Source: an uncultured Flavobacteriaceae bacterium
Lineage (GTDB): Bacteria; Bacteroidota; Bacteroidia; Flavobacteriales; Flavobacteriaceae
Assembly (NCBI GenBank): GCA_943787295.1
Contig: CALSLW010000001.1
Coordinates: 887,501-951,500, forward strand
Length of the DNA stretch: 64,000 nt
Reading direction: 5' to 3'
The notes below the pieces were generated by a model, which worked only from the letters and a program-made list of their open reading frames with translations, did no database searches and was not told the DNA's origin. Positions 1 through 8,795 of this stretch are shown one piece after another (positions within the stretch are counted from its first letter, which is position 1; every line of letters begins with the position of its first letter). The position numbers and the translations under genes were made by a program.

Positions 1-525
1 AACTAGATCGACGGTGTACCCTTTTGCGATCGCATTAAAATCAATGTAAATGGCTGGATTGTCCTTTATAATACGGTTGTCGATTAATTGTATTCTTGCC
101 CACCCAGTAACCTCCATAATACTGTCTCTTTGTGCAGGAGAAATCTCTGCTAAAGGTTTTTCTGGCCCAAAACCATAGGCGTTTACCCAGGCGCCAACAG
201 TGGGATCAAAATAGCCTTGGGTTTTATACCACAGTAAATTGGATTTATCGAATACTGTTTTAAAATGTTGATCGATGACTAAAAGACTATCTCCTCGATT
301 AATTTTACTAATATCAGAATCGGGTAAATAGGTAGATAACGATTTATTAACCACATAAAAAATAGAGTCTATCCCTGCTTGAACGGTTTCGTAATCTGCA
401 TCGATTTCATGGTATTGCGCTCCATAACTGGTTCCTAAAGCATAGCCGCTATGACGTACTAATTCTGGCGTAGTATCACAGCCTACCCAGAGAAAAACTA
501 GGGCTATAAATATTCTTTTATCCAT
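1..525 (-). CDS. apbE: FAD:protein FMN transferase (ApbE), partial, 3' end outside window
   Basis: Translating the minus strand from the ATG at 525 gives a lipoprotein-like start (MDKRIFIALVFLWVGC, lipobox Cys17) and then ApbE-type sequence, including a STYLPDSDISKIN stretch and, at the window edge, DFNAIAKGYTVD, which matches the conserved flavin/Mg-binding region of ApbE. ApbE transfers FMN from FAD to a Thr of SGAT-type motifs. The target proteins NqrB and NqrC are encoded just upstream, so the gene is very probably the maturation factor of that complex. Its start overlaps the end of the preceding small gene by 8 bp, indicating translational coupling. About half of the protein lies outside the window. 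An exported, membrane-anchored location is inferred from the lipobox. Confidence 0.9.
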   Translation of the reverse strand, partial: MDKRIFIALVFLWVGCDTTPELVRHSGYALGTSYGAQYHEIDADYETVQAGIDSIFYVVNKSLSTYLPDSDISKINRGDSLLVIDQHFKTVFDKSNLLWYKTQGYFDPTVGAWVNAYGFGPEKPLAEISPAQRDSIMEVTGWARIQLIDNRIIKDNPAIYIDFNAIAKGYTVDLV

Positions 526-880
526 GTAATGTAATTTCTTGTAGTCCTTGATAATTAATGGCAAAGGGGGCTTCTTGTGTTAAAGGAAGTTCATAATCAT
601 CTGCATGGGCTAAACCCACTCCTGCAAAATAAGCTCTTGCTTCAAACTTTTCTGCATGAGCGCGTACTTTCTCCATCAAAATCCCATCGTATTGAATGGG
701 ATTATCAGGATATTGAATCGCACGTACAATTACAAAATGAAGCTTTTTATCTTTGAGACAAACGAACTGTGGGTCTTTCTTCAATTCAGAATTAACGGTC
801 ATAAATTCAAAGCCGTCTTCTTCTAATTTCTTGCCCACTACTTCCATGGCAGTGTTGTGTAATTGTTGTTCGTTTAACAT
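518..880 (-). CDS. Conserved small protein between nqrF and apbE
   Basis: A 120-residue soluble protein starting at MLNEQQLH; a longer in-frame start at 907 would lie inside the terminator hairpin following nqrF and is rejected. No catalytic motif is recognised. Related flavobacterial proteins in this position are often labelled as an NQR subunit F, which is not correct since the real NqrF is upstream. The sequence has no signal peptide or membrane segment. Its place between nqrF and apbE, with an 8-bp overlap with apbE, suggests a role connected with NQR assembly or flavinylation, but this is inference from context only. TTATTTTG just upstream of the ATG is the AT-rich leader usual in this phylum. 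Confidence 0.75.
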   Translation of the reverse strand: MLNEQQLHNTAMEVVGKKLEEDGFEFMTVNSELKKDPQFVCLKDKKLHFVIVRAIQYPDNPIQYDGILMEKVRAHAEKFEARAYFAGVGLAHADDYELPLTQEAPFAINYQGLQEITLHG

Positions 881-894
881 AATGCAAAATAAAA

Positions 895-920
895 AAAAGG
901 TGACCAATTGGCCACCTTTT
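895..920 (-). terminator. Intrinsic terminator after nqrF
   Basis: On the minus strand GGTGGCC and GGTCACC arms flank AATT and are followed by a run of T residues (arms at 899-916). It lies 9 bp after the nqrF stop and would separate the six nqr genes from the small gene and apbE, or lower their expression. Confidence 0.75.
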
Positions 921-928
921 TGTTACTA

Positions 929-2224
929 TTATCCTCCGAAGTCGTCGAAACGAACATTCTCTGGCGGCACACCAAAATCATCGGCCATTTTTTCAACCGC
1001 TTGATTCATCAATGGCGGTCCACAAAAATATACTTCGATGTCTTCAGGAGATTCGTGCGTTGATAAATAGTTATCGATCACCACTTGGTGAACAAAACCT
1101 TTAAATCCGTCTCCTTCACCGTCAAGACCATCTTTTACTTTCCAGTTATCTTCTTCTGATGGTTCAGACAAAGCAACATAAAAATTAAAGTTAGGGAAAT
1201 CTCTTTCTAAGGCTCTAAAGTGCTCTAAGTAGAATAATTCTCTTTTTGAACGACCTCCATACCAGAAAGTAACTTTACGTCCTGTTTTTAAAGTACGGAA
1301 GAGTTCATATAAGTGAGAACGCATGGGTGCCATTCCAGCTCCCCCTCCTACATAAAGCATTTCTGCTTCAGACTCGTTGATAAAGAACTCTCCAAATGGA
1401 CCTGAGATGGTTACCTTATCTCCTGCTTTTTTAGAGAATATATAAGAAGATGCAACCCCTGGGTTAACATCCATCCATCCATTCTTTGCGCGATCCCATG
1501 GCGGGGTAGCAATACGAACATTTAACATTACTTCTCTTCCTTCTGCAGGGTAAGAAGCCATAGAGTAAGCACGTTCAACAGACTCTGGGTTTTTCATGGC
1601 CAACGGCCAAAGGTTAAACTTATCCCACTCTAGTTTAAATTTATCTGGCTCTCCTGGGTGCTCTTCTGGGTGAGCAGAGATATCCATGTCTTCGAATTTT
1701 ACCTCACATTCTGGAATTTCAATTTGGATGTATCCACCCGCTTTGTAATCCATTTCTTCTGGTAATTCAACAACAAATTCTTTAATAAAAGAAGCCACGT
1801 TCCAGTTACGCACAACAGTTGCTTCCCATTTTTTGATCCCAAACACCTCTTCAGGCACTTGGATCACCATGTTCTCTTTTACCTTTACTTGGCATCCTAA
1901 ACGCCATCCTTCGGCAATTTCTTTTCTAGAGAAGTGAGGCTTTTCTGTCGGAAGAATTTCTCCTCCTCCTTCTAAAACTTGACATCTACATTGGATACAA
2001 GTTCCCCCTCCACCACAGGCAGATGGTAAAAAAATCTTGTTGTTCCCTAATGTGTTTAATAAAGTGCTTCCTGAAGAAACCTCAACGTCGTTCTCGCCAT
2101 TGATAAGCAATGAAACAGGTCCAGAAGGCATTAGTTTGGCTTTAGCGCCTAACAACATACCCACCAGCACAAAGATGATGCTTAAAAAGACAACGACACT
2201 CGCTATAACAATAGTATAATCCAT
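929..2224 (-). CDS. nqrF: Na+-translocating NADH:quinone reductase subunit F
   Basis: NqrF is the NADH-oxidising entry point of NQR: it takes a hydride onto FAD and passes electrons through a [2Fe-2S] centre to the membrane subunits. The 431-residue protein has one N-terminal membrane helix (about 4-26), a plant-type ferredoxin domain with ligands Cys70, Cys76, Cys79 and Cys111, then a ferredoxin-reductase domain with RAYSMASYP (FAD binding) and GGGAGMAPMRSH plus a YFCGPP motif (NADH binding). It ends with the usual FDDFGG tail. Length is typical. It is the last of six tightly packed nqr genes, 7 bp after nqrE. Confidence 0.97.
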   Translation of the reverse strand: MDYTIVIASVVVFLSIIFVLVGMLLGAKAKLMPSGPVSLLINGENDVEVSSGSTLLNTLGNNKIFLPSACGGGGTCIQCRCQVLEGGGEILPTEKPHFSRKEIAEGWRLGCQVKVKENMVIQVPEEVFGIKKWEATVVRNWNVASFIKEFVVELPEEMDYKAGGYIQIEIPECEVKFEDMDISAHPEEHPGEPDKFKLEWDKFNLWPLAMKNPESVERAYSMASYPAEGREVMLNVRIATPPWDRAKNGWMDVNPGVASSYIFSKKAGDKVTISGPFGEFFINESEAEMLYVGGGAGMAPMRSHLYELFRTLKTGRKVTFWYGGRSKRELFYLEHFRALERDFPNFNFYVALSEPSEEDNWKVKDGLDGEGDGFKGFVHQVVIDNYLSTHESPEDIEVYFCGPPLMNQAVEKMADDFGVPPENVRFDDFGG

Positions 2225-2231
2225 TTTTTGC

Positions 2232-2849
2232 TTATAATTTAATTCCCATAAAACTCATAAATCCAATCGCCATTAAACCTGTAATAATAAAGGTTATTCC
2301 TAGTCCACGCAAAGGAGCGGGAACGTTTGAATAGGTGATTTTTTCGCGAATCGCTGCAATAGCGATAATGGCTAAAAACCAACCAATTCCTGAACCAAAT
2401 CCGTAGACTGCAGACTCGCCTACTCCTGCAAAATCTTTTTGCTGCATAAAGAGTGAGCCTCCTAAGATGGCACAGTTTACTGCAATTAAGGGTAAGAAAA
2501 TCCCTAAAGCACCATATAAAGCTGGTGCAAATTTCTCTACAATCATCTCAACCAATTGTACCATAGAAGCAATTACTGCGATAAACATGATAAAACTTAA
2601 AAAGCTTAAATCTAATTCTGCGTATTCTGCTCCTAACCAAGCTAAAGCGCCCGGCTTCAATAAATAAGTATCTAATAAAAAGTTAATCGGCACAGTGATA
2701 GAAAGTACAAAGATCACAGCTGCTCCTAAACCTACAGCGGTTTTTACTGTCTTAGAAACCGCTAGATAAGAACACATCCCTAAAAAATAGGCGAAAATCA
2801 TATTTTCAATAAAGATGCTCTTGACAAATAAATTAACGTATGCTTCCAT
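2232..2849 (-). CDS. nqrE: Na+-translocating NADH:quinone reductase subunit E
   Basis: A 205-residue integral membrane protein with about six hydrophobic helices. NqrE and NqrD are homologous, inverted-topology subunits that together bind an iron centre within the membrane and form part of the sodium path. Cys26 in the first helix region ([10 protein letters not shown]) and [10 protein letters not shown] in the middle are the conserved cysteine-bearing segments. It begins 3 bp after nqrD and is followed by nqrF. Confidence 0.96.
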   Translation of the reverse strand: MEAYVNLFVKSIFIENMIFAYFLGMCSYLAVSKTVKTAVGLGAAVIFVLSITVPINFLLDTYLLKPGALAWLGAEYAELDLSFLSFIMFIAVIASMVQLVEMIVEKFAPALYGALGIFLPLIAVNCAILGGSLFMQQKDFAGVGESAVYGFGSGIGWFLAIIAIAAIREKITYSNVPAPLRGLGITFIITGLMAIGFMSFMGIKL

Positions 2850-2852
2850 GAT

Positions 2853-3545
2853 TTAGTTTTTTTCGATGAGTTTACGGTTACGGGCACGTTGTATCCAAAT
2901 AAATATTCCTACTGTGATTAATGCCATGGGAGATAACAACATCAAACCGTTATTTTCATAGCCCATTGCATAAGCCACATCTGGAATTACTTGAATTCCC
3001 ATTAACTTTCCAGAACCTAATAATTCTCTAAAGAAAGCAACAGCGATTAAGATAAAACCATATCCAGCTGCGTTTCCAATTCCATCGAGGAAAGATTTCC
3101 ATACGCCATTTCCTAGGGCAAAGGCTTCTAGACGTCCCATCACGATACAGTTGGTAATAATCAATCCAATAAAGATGGATAATTCTTTGTAAACATCATA
3201 AGCAAAGGCTTTTAATACTTGGTCAACAAGGACTACCATTGCTGCTACTACCACTAACTGAACGATAATACGGATACGGTTAGGGATAAGGTTTCTCAAT
3301 AAAGAGATAATCACATTGGATGCTGCCATTACCGCCATTACCGAAATACTCATCACGATTGCTGGTTTTAATTGTACTGTGATCGCAAGAGCAGAACAGA
3401 TCCCTAATACTTGAACAGTAATGGGGTTGTTGTCATCCATAGGATCAGAAAGAAGCGCTCGATTCTTTTTAGAGAACAAAGGTTCTTTTTCTTTATTCAC
3501 GAAGAATAAAGTGGGTTTTTGGGTGGGTTGGTTTTCCTTCGCCAT
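2853..3545 (-). CDS. nqrD: Na+-translocating NADH:quinone reductase subunit D
   Basis: Integral membrane subunit related to NqrE. The sequence has LGICSALAITVQLKPAIVMS, the cysteine-bearing first helix of the family, and LIITNCIVMGRLEAFAL, the second conserved Cys region, which together with NqrE ligate the intramembrane iron centre. The start at MAKENQPT (3545) is chosen because it lies 4 bp after the nqrC stop; an in-frame Met seven codons earlier would overlap nqrC. The N-terminal extension of about 40 hydrophilic residues before the first helix is longer than in proteobacterial NqrD. Confidence 0.96.
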   Translation of the reverse strand: MAKENQPTQKPTLFFVNKEKEPLFSKKNRALLSDPMDDNNPITVQVLGICSALAITVQLKPAIVMSISVMAVMAASNVIISLLRNLIPNRIRIIVQLVVVAAMVVLVDQVLKAFAYDVYKELSIFIGLIITNCIVMGRLEAFALGNGVWKSFLDGIGNAAGYGFILIAVAFFRELLGSGKLMGIQVIPDVAYAMGYENNGLMLLSPMALITVGIFIWIQRARNRKLIEKN

Positions 3546-3549
3546 GAGT

Positions 3550-4347
3550 TTAATTTTGGTATGCAACTGTATTTTCTTCCGCGTTAGCGTCTAACACTTC
3601 TTCCATTTGTGTTTCTTCAATTACAGGAGTTTCAACAGGAACATTATTTTTAAAGTATGCTGTATAGTGGGCTAAACGCTCACTGATCATATCTGTTACA
3701 CCGTCACCTGTAATGGTCGCACCAGAGATAGCGTCAACTTCGTGATCGTCTTTATCTAGACCCTTAGGATCATTATTCGTTTTGGAAACATTGATTCCTA
3801 CTAATTGTCCTTCGGAGTTAAATATTTTCTCTCCTACAAAACGATCTTGAAACCATTCTTGGGTAATTTCTGCTCCTAATCCAGCCGTTTCCCCTTTGTG
3901 ATCAAAAACCGCTCCTTTAATGGTCGTCATATCGTCTTCTAGAGCAATATATCCCCAGATGGCGTCCCAAAGTCCTGCACCACGCAAGGGTACGATATAG
4001 TATTTAGCTTCTTCTACTTCTGCGATGTACAACGGAAAACGTTGTTGCTCTAAAGGCTTTTTGGTCTCAGTAGCCATTTCGACTTTAAAGGCATTCACCG
4101 TTTCGTCGTTTGAACCATCTGTGATTAAAGCTAATTCTTGTTTAATGTATTGATTGTACAAACCTTCTGCCTTATCGCGATCGGTTGAGATACCGATAGT
4201 CGATAAGATGTTTTGCATCTTTTCTTTTCTTACGTTTTCGTTTTGCTTATCCTTTAAAGAAGTTGCAGTAAAGGCTAAAGAAGAAGCCACTACAAAAACC
4301 ATTAAGGTCGCAAAAAGGAAAGTATATGCGTTACTGTCTCTATTCAT
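3550..4347 (-). CDS. nqrC: Na+-translocating NADH:quinone reductase subunit C
   Basis: A 265-residue subunit with a single N-terminal membrane helix (about 8-29) and an extracytoplasmic FMN-binding domain. The flavinylation motif is DAISGATIT with acceptor Thr213, the residue to which ApbE attaches FMN through a phosphoester bond. The tail after residue 235 is acidic and Pro/Glu rich, a lineage-specific extension. It sits 2 bp after nqrB and 4 bp before nqrD. Confidence 0.96.
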   Translation of the reverse strand: MNRDSNAYTFLFATLMVFVVASSLAFTATSLKDKQNENVRKEKMQNILSTIGISTDRDKAEGLYNQYIKQELALITDGSNDETVNAFKVEMATETKKPLEQQRFPLYIAEVEEAKYYIVPLRGAGLWDAIWGYIALEDDMTTIKGAVFDHKGETAGLGAEITQEWFQDRFVGEKIFNSEGQLVGINVSKTNNDPKGLDKDDHEVDAISGATITGDGVTDMISERLAHYTAYFKNNVPVETPVIEETQMEEVLDANAEENTVAYQN

Positions 4348-4349
4348 GA

Positions 4350-5507
4350 TTAAGCAGTTTTAATTTGAGCAGTTGCCCAACGTTTTTTTCTACGGTTGAT
4401 ATTTGCCTCGATTACATAATGATCGATGGTTGGTGCGAAGACGTTCATTAAAAGAATCGCTAACATCACTCCTTCTGGATAAGCAGGATTAAAGACGCGG
4501 ATAAGAATACAGAAGATTCCTACCAAAATTCCATAAATCCATTTCCCTCTATTTGTTTGTGCAGCAGATACTGGATCTGTAGCCATAAAGACAATACCAA
4601 AAGCAAAACCTCCTACTACTAGGTGATTCATCCAATCGAAACTCATTAAAGCATTTGCTCCCCAAAGGTTAAACAAGAAGCCCATTACAGCTGCTCCTCC
4701 GATTCCACCTGCGATAATTCTCCAGCTCCCTACCCCGGTAGCAATAAGAATAAAGGCTCCAACAGCTACCCAAAGGGTAGAAGTTTCGGCGATAGATCCA
4801 GGGATAGCCCCTTGGAACATTTCAAAGAAAGAGTAGCTTACTTCGTTTCCGGCAGCAAGGCTCCCTAAGATTGTTTCTCCTGAAATAGCATCAACGCTTG
4901 ACGCCTCAGAAACCCATACTTTGTTTCCAGACATATAAGTTGGATAAGCAAAGAATGCAAAAGCTCTTGCCGTTAAAGCCGGGTTAAGAATATTCATTCC
5001 TGTTCCTCCAAAAGACTCTTTTGCAATTAAAACAGCAAAAGCAACTGAAATAGCGACCATCCATAACGGAATATCAACTGGCATGATCATCGGGATCAAT
5101 AGCCCAGTGACTAAGTAACCTTCGTTTACTTCGTGACCGCGATAAATCGCAAAAATAAATTCAATGGTTAATCCTACAATATAAGATACAGCAATCATAG
5201 GAACGATTTTCCATGCTCCGTGGATAAAGGCATCTAAAAAGGTAAAAGCCTCTCCTGTTTGAATAAAGTATTGGTAACCTGTATTGTAAATACCATATAC
5301 CAAAGCAGGTAATAAAGCGATGATTACAGTAACCATGGTTCGCTTTAAATCTACTGCATCACGAACGTGTGCTCCTTTATGGGTTGTGTGATTCGGTACA
5401 AATAAGAAAGTATCAAAAGCATTAATTGCAGGCGCAAAACGCTCGTACTTTTCGCCTTTACCAAAAGGCTTCTTAATGTTGTCTAGGGTTTTTCTTAAAA
5501 AATTCAT
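4350..5507 (-). CDS. nqrB: Na+-translocating NADH:quinone reductase subunit B
   Basis: The largest membrane subunit (385 residues, about ten helices), carrying covalent FMN, riboflavin and the quinone site. The flavin acceptor motif here reads DAISGETIL, so the acceptor would be Thr212 in an SGET instead of the usual SGAT form. The sequence NPALTARAFAFFAYP preceding it is a conserved family signature. It lies 10 bp after nqrA. Confidence 0.96.
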   Translation of the reverse strand: MNFLRKTLDNIKKPFGKGEKYERFAPAINAFDTFLFVPNHTTHKGAHVRDAVDLKRTMVTVIIALLPALVYGIYNTGYQYFIQTGEAFTFLDAFIHGAWKIVPMIAVSYIVGLTIEFIFAIYRGHEVNEGYLVTGLLIPMIMPVDIPLWMVAISVAFAVLIAKESFGGTGMNILNPALTARAFAFFAYPTYMSGNKVWVSEASSVDAISGETILGSLAAGNEVSYSFFEMFQGAIPGSIAETSTLWVAVGAFILIATGVGSWRIIAGGIGGAAVMGFLFNLWGANALMSFDWMNHLVVGGFAFGIVFMATDPVSAAQTNRGKWIYGILVGIFCILIRVFNPAYPEGVMLAILLMNVFAPTIDHYVIEANINRRKKRWATAQIKTA

Positions 5508-5517
5508 ACGCTCTTTT

Positions 5518-6870
5518 TTATCCTTCTTCTTTTATCATTAATTCAATTCCCTGTTTAATAATATCCTGTGCTTCAATTTTAGAAGTACTAGAATAATCCA
5601 CTAAAGCAAAATCTTGAGGAACAACCTCATAGATTCCTAAAGCTTCCATGCGCTCGATATCTTCAACCATACAAGCTTTTATCAATTGCATAGGATAGAT
5701 ATCCATCGGTAATACCTTTTCCATCTCCCCAGTTACAACTAGTGCACGCTCTTCTCCATTGAGGTTTGTATTTACTTTTGCTTTGCGCTTTCCAAAAAGC
5801 CATGACAAAGATGTCTTTGACATACTAGGAATGTTATTATCCACAAAAGGCAACCAACCAAACATGCGGTAGTGATTTCCTTCTGGAATAATAGAAAACA
5901 AATTGTTGTAATACCCTAAGTAATTATCTGGAGCAGTCGCAGTTCCTGACAAAACGTCTCCATTGATATAGCGATTAGGTTGAGCATTATCAATTTTTGC
6001 TCCTTCTAATAGCGCTGCTATAGACGCTCCTATGGTTGCTTTGTAATATTGTGGATTACCAACAGAAGAACCCACAAGGGCCACTGTTCTTTGCGCAGAA
6101 AATTCTCCCGTAGTAAATAATGCCCCAATGTTAACTACATCTTCTGGGTTTACTACCCAAACACGCTCTCCTGCATTGATGGGCGCGAGATGGTGAATTT
6201 GCACTCCTACATTTCCAGCAGGATGCAAACCGCTTACACCAACAATATTAGCATTGTCAATTTTCTCAAAAAAGCCTTTAAAGCTAGCATCTGCAGTAAG
6301 GGTAAGGTTTTCTGTTAGCTTCGCCAAAACATCTATTCCCTTCTGGAATTCTACTTTGTTGTTTTTCAAAAGAAAATCATAGTCAACATCTAATGGCGCA
6401 GAAGTGTAAGTCGAAACAAATATCGCTTTAGGTGTATCTTCTGGACTAGCAATTATTCCATAAGGACGTTGCGTGATAAAAGGCCATGCTCCAGCTTTCA
6501 ACAAAATCTCTTTTATTTGCTCTTGATCAAGTGCATTTAACTCAGGGATTTCGTGTTTTACTGCAGCAGCTGCATCATCTTGGGTAACAACTACCTCAAG
6601 AATTTTTCTTTTTGCTCCACGAACAATCGCTGTTACCTCACCGCTAACGGGAGACACAAAGTGAACACGTGGATTTTCTTTGGCAAAAAACAAGGGAGTT
6701 CCTTTCTCTACCTTAGCCCCTTCTTTGACAAGAAGTTTTGGCGTAGTAGAAAAGAAATCACCTGGTTTAAGTGCAAATGTTTTGGAGGGGTGAATGTCAA
6801 CCAATATCTTATCGGCCTCACCATCAAGGTTTAAGTTAAAACCTTTTCGAATTCTTATGTCTTTGGACAT
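5518..6870 (-). CDS. nqrA: Na+-translocating NADH:quinone reductase subunit A
   Basis: A 450-residue cytoplasmic subunit with no membrane helix. It opens with the RIRKGFNLNLDGEA and VKEGAKVEKGTPLFFAKE biotinyl-lipoyl-like segments and contains GVSGLHPAGNVGVQIHHLAPI, typical of NqrA. It is the first gene of the nqr operon. A promoter with both elements lies 30-57 bp upstream. Confidence 0.97.
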   Translation of the reverse strand: MSKDIRIRKGFNLNLDGEADKILVDIHPSKTFALKPGDFFSTTPKLLVKEGAKVEKGTPLFFAKENPRVHFVSPVSGEVTAIVRGAKRKILEVVVTQDDAAAAVKHEIPELNALDQEQIKEILLKAGAWPFITQRPYGIIASPEDTPKAIFVSTYTSAPLDVDYDFLLKNNKVEFQKGIDVLAKLTENLTLTADASFKGFFEKIDNANIVGVSGLHPAGNVGVQIHHLAPINAGERVWVVNPEDVVNIGALFTTGEFSAQRTVALVGSSVGNPQYYKATIGASIAALLEGAKIDNAQPNRYINGDVLSGTATAPDNYLGYYNNLFSIIPEGNHYRMFGWLPFVDNNIPSMSKTSLSWLFGKRKAKVNTNLNGEERALVVTGEMEKVLPMDIYPMQLIKACMVEDIERMEALGIYEVVPQDFALVDYSSTSKIEAQDIIKQGIELMIKEEG

Positions 6871-6899
6871 TTGTATATCGTTAAATTCTAAAATTCATG

Positions 6900-6927
6900 C
6901 AAATTTAGCAATTTAAACTTGCTTCAA
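6900..6927 (-). promoter_or_regulatory. Promoter of the nqr operon
   Basis: On the minus strand a TTG (6927-6925) is followed after 17 bp by TAAATTTG (6907-6900), an exact match to the Bacteroidota primary sigma-factor consensus TTG-N17-20-TAnnTTTG, 29 bp before the nqrA start codon. Confidence 0.7.
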
Positions 6928-7013
6928 AAAACGCTCATCAAATGAATTTTTGCTATTTATAAACATTCTTAATAAGTTGTTTAAGCTTTAGATTATAAGC
7001 GGTGGCTTAAAAA

Positions 7014-7042
7014 TTGTACCGCTAAAGTTTTCTTTATCTTTG
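7014..7042 (+). promoter_or_regulatory. Promoter of the T9SS Plug gene
   Basis: TTG at 7014-7016 and TATCTTTG at 7035-7042, separated by 18 bp. The -7 element ends only 4 bp before the ATG at 7047, so the transcript would start at or very near the start codon. Confidence 0.65.
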
Positions 7043-7046
7043 TTAT

Positions 7047-8288
7047 ATGAAGCAGTTAACTCTATTTGCCCTACTATTTGGTTTTAGTCTATCAGCGGTT
7101 GGTCAAATTGTCAAAGAATCAACAAAAGTTGACTTTATAAAATCCATCTATTTTTCTAGAGCAGATCAACTGCAACAAATCCCCCTTATTAGACGTAACG
7201 AATCTTTTACACTTTACTTCGATGACCTGCTAGCACAAGACAACGACTACTACTATCGCATTAAACATTTTAATCACGACTGGACTCCTAGTGACTTGAT
7301 TCAAAACCAATATCTCGAAGGTTTTGACAACCAACGTATCGAAAACTTCAATAGTTCTTATGGTACCTTACAGACCTATAACAATTATGCACTTACCCTC
7401 CCTACAAACGATACTCGCTTTAGGATTTCAGGAAATTATATGATTGAAATTTACAATAGTTATGATGAGTTAATGTTTGCTAGAAAATTCATGATTTATG
7501 AAGAAAAAGCACAAGTACAACTGGGCGTTTACCCTACACAAAAAGTGGAACGCTTGTTAAGTCATCAAAACTTACAATTCACCATCAATCCGCTTTTTTC
7601 GATTAGAAATCCTCAAAATGACCTCAAGGTAGTCTTACTACAAAACGATCAATGGAATAGCAGTATTCTCGCTCCAGTACCGCAATACAATAGTGGCAAC
7701 AGTTTGGTTTACCGCTATGAAGAAGCTACTCAATTTGAAGGCGGTAACGAATACCTCAATTTTGATACAAAAGATTTACGTTCTGTCACCCCTAATATTA
7801 GCTATGTCAACAAAGGCGAATTATACGAACACTACCTCTATACAGATGCCCCTAGAAAAGATTTTCCCTATACCTACTATCCAGATATTAATGGAAATTT
7901 CTTAATCCAAACCCTTCAAGGTGGCGACCCCAATATTGAAGCAGATTATACCGAAGTTTACTTTAGCCTCGCCAAACAATACTCCTTAAAAGAAGAAGAA
8001 ATTTACATCTATGGCAAGTTCAACAATTACGCCTTAACCGATGAAAACAAAATGGTATACAATCCCAGCCTTGAAATCTATGAAGGTATCCTCCTTTTAA
8101 AACAAGGCTTCTACAACTATAAATACCTAGAAGTAATCGATGGTAACACTTTAAAAAACAGCATTTCTGGGAGTTATTCTCAAACAGAAAATCTTTACAC
8201 TGTTTTGGTTTATCACCGCGGAATCGGAGATCTATACGACGCTTTAATCGGCATTGGACAAGCACAATCTTTTGCACTAGAACGTTAA
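7047..8288 (+). CDS. Type IX secretion system Plug protein (DUF5103)
   Basis: A 413-residue exported protein: signal peptide MKQLTLFALLFGFSLSAVGQ followed by a beta-rich periplasmic protein with the DUF5103 pattern (YYYRIKHFNHDWTPS; FRISGNYMIEIYN; a C-terminal early-set/CBM48-like segment IYIYGKFNNYAL). This family is now known as the Plug protein that seals the SprA translocon of the type IX secretion system. It is a single-gene unit transcribed divergently from nqrA. T9SS function would also predict SprA and the gliding core elsewhere; gldA is in this window. Confidence 0.85.
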   Translation: MKQLTLFALLFGFSLSAVGQIVKESTKVDFIKSIYFSRADQLQQIPLIRRNESFTLYFDDLLAQDNDYYYRIKHFNHDWTPSDLIQNQYLEGFDNQRIENFNSSYGTLQTYNNYALTLPTNDTRFRISGNYMIEIYNSYDELMFARKFMIYEEKAQVQLGVYPTQKVERLLSHQNLQFTINPLFSIRNPQNDLKVVLLQNDQWNSSILAPVPQYNSGNSLVYRYEEATQFEGGNEYLNFDTKDLRSVTPNISYVNKGELYEHYLYTDAPRKDFPYTYYPDINGNFLIQTLQGGDPNIEADYTEVYFSLAKQYSLKEEEIYIYGKFNNYALTDENKMVYNPSLEIYEGILLLKQGFYNYKYLEVIDGNTLKNSISGSYSQTENLYTVLVYHRGIGDLYDALIGIGQAQSFALER

Positions 8289-8375
8289 ATTTTTACCTCA
8301 AAAATTTATTATAACTTAAAGCTTTGTATTTGTATTTAATTTTTCCTTAACTTGTTATTAGTTAAGGAAATAATT

Positions 8376-8762
8376 ATGTTTCAGCAAGTCACAAAAGGAA
8401 TCAAAATTTCAGTACTAACAAAGTACGAAGGGGCTTTTTTGAAAAAAAATACCCTCAACCACGCCTTTCGTTATACTGTTCGCATTGAAAATCAAAGCAA
8501 AGATGTTGTTCAATTAATCAATCGAAATTGGAAAATAATGGAATCTAATCGCCGTCCCCACTTTGTTGAAGGAGCAGGCGTAATCGGGAAAAAACCGATT
8601 TTGAAATCTGGTGACATCCACACCTATCAATCCAATTGTCTGATTACCTCCCCCATAGGAGCGATGAGTGGATTCTACACCATGGTTAACTTCTCTTCTG
8701 CTCAGGAATTTGAAGTTGAAATCCCCACCTTTAAATTAGCAGCCACTTTTGCATTAAATTGA
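8376..8762 (+). CDS. apaG: ApaG-like protein
   Basis: A 128-residue protein with a fibronectin-like beta fold; the conserved ApaG signature is visible as YTVRIENQSKDVVQLINRNWKIMESN, then VEGAGVIGKKPILKSGDIHTYQS and GAMSGFYTM. The ATG at 8376 is preferred over an upstream in-frame TTG because it gives the family length. The biochemical role of ApaG is uncertain. It lies between the Plug gene and pruA. Confidence 0.9.
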   Translation: MFQQVTKGIKISVLTKYEGAFLKKNTLNHAFRYTVRIENQSKDVVQLINRNWKIMESNRRPHFVEGAGVIGKKPILKSGDIHTYQSNCLITSPIGAMSGFYTMVNFSSAQEFEVEIPTFKLAATFALN

Positions 8763-8795
8763 TTTAATTTTTCTTTATTTGAAAAAAAAAGAATC

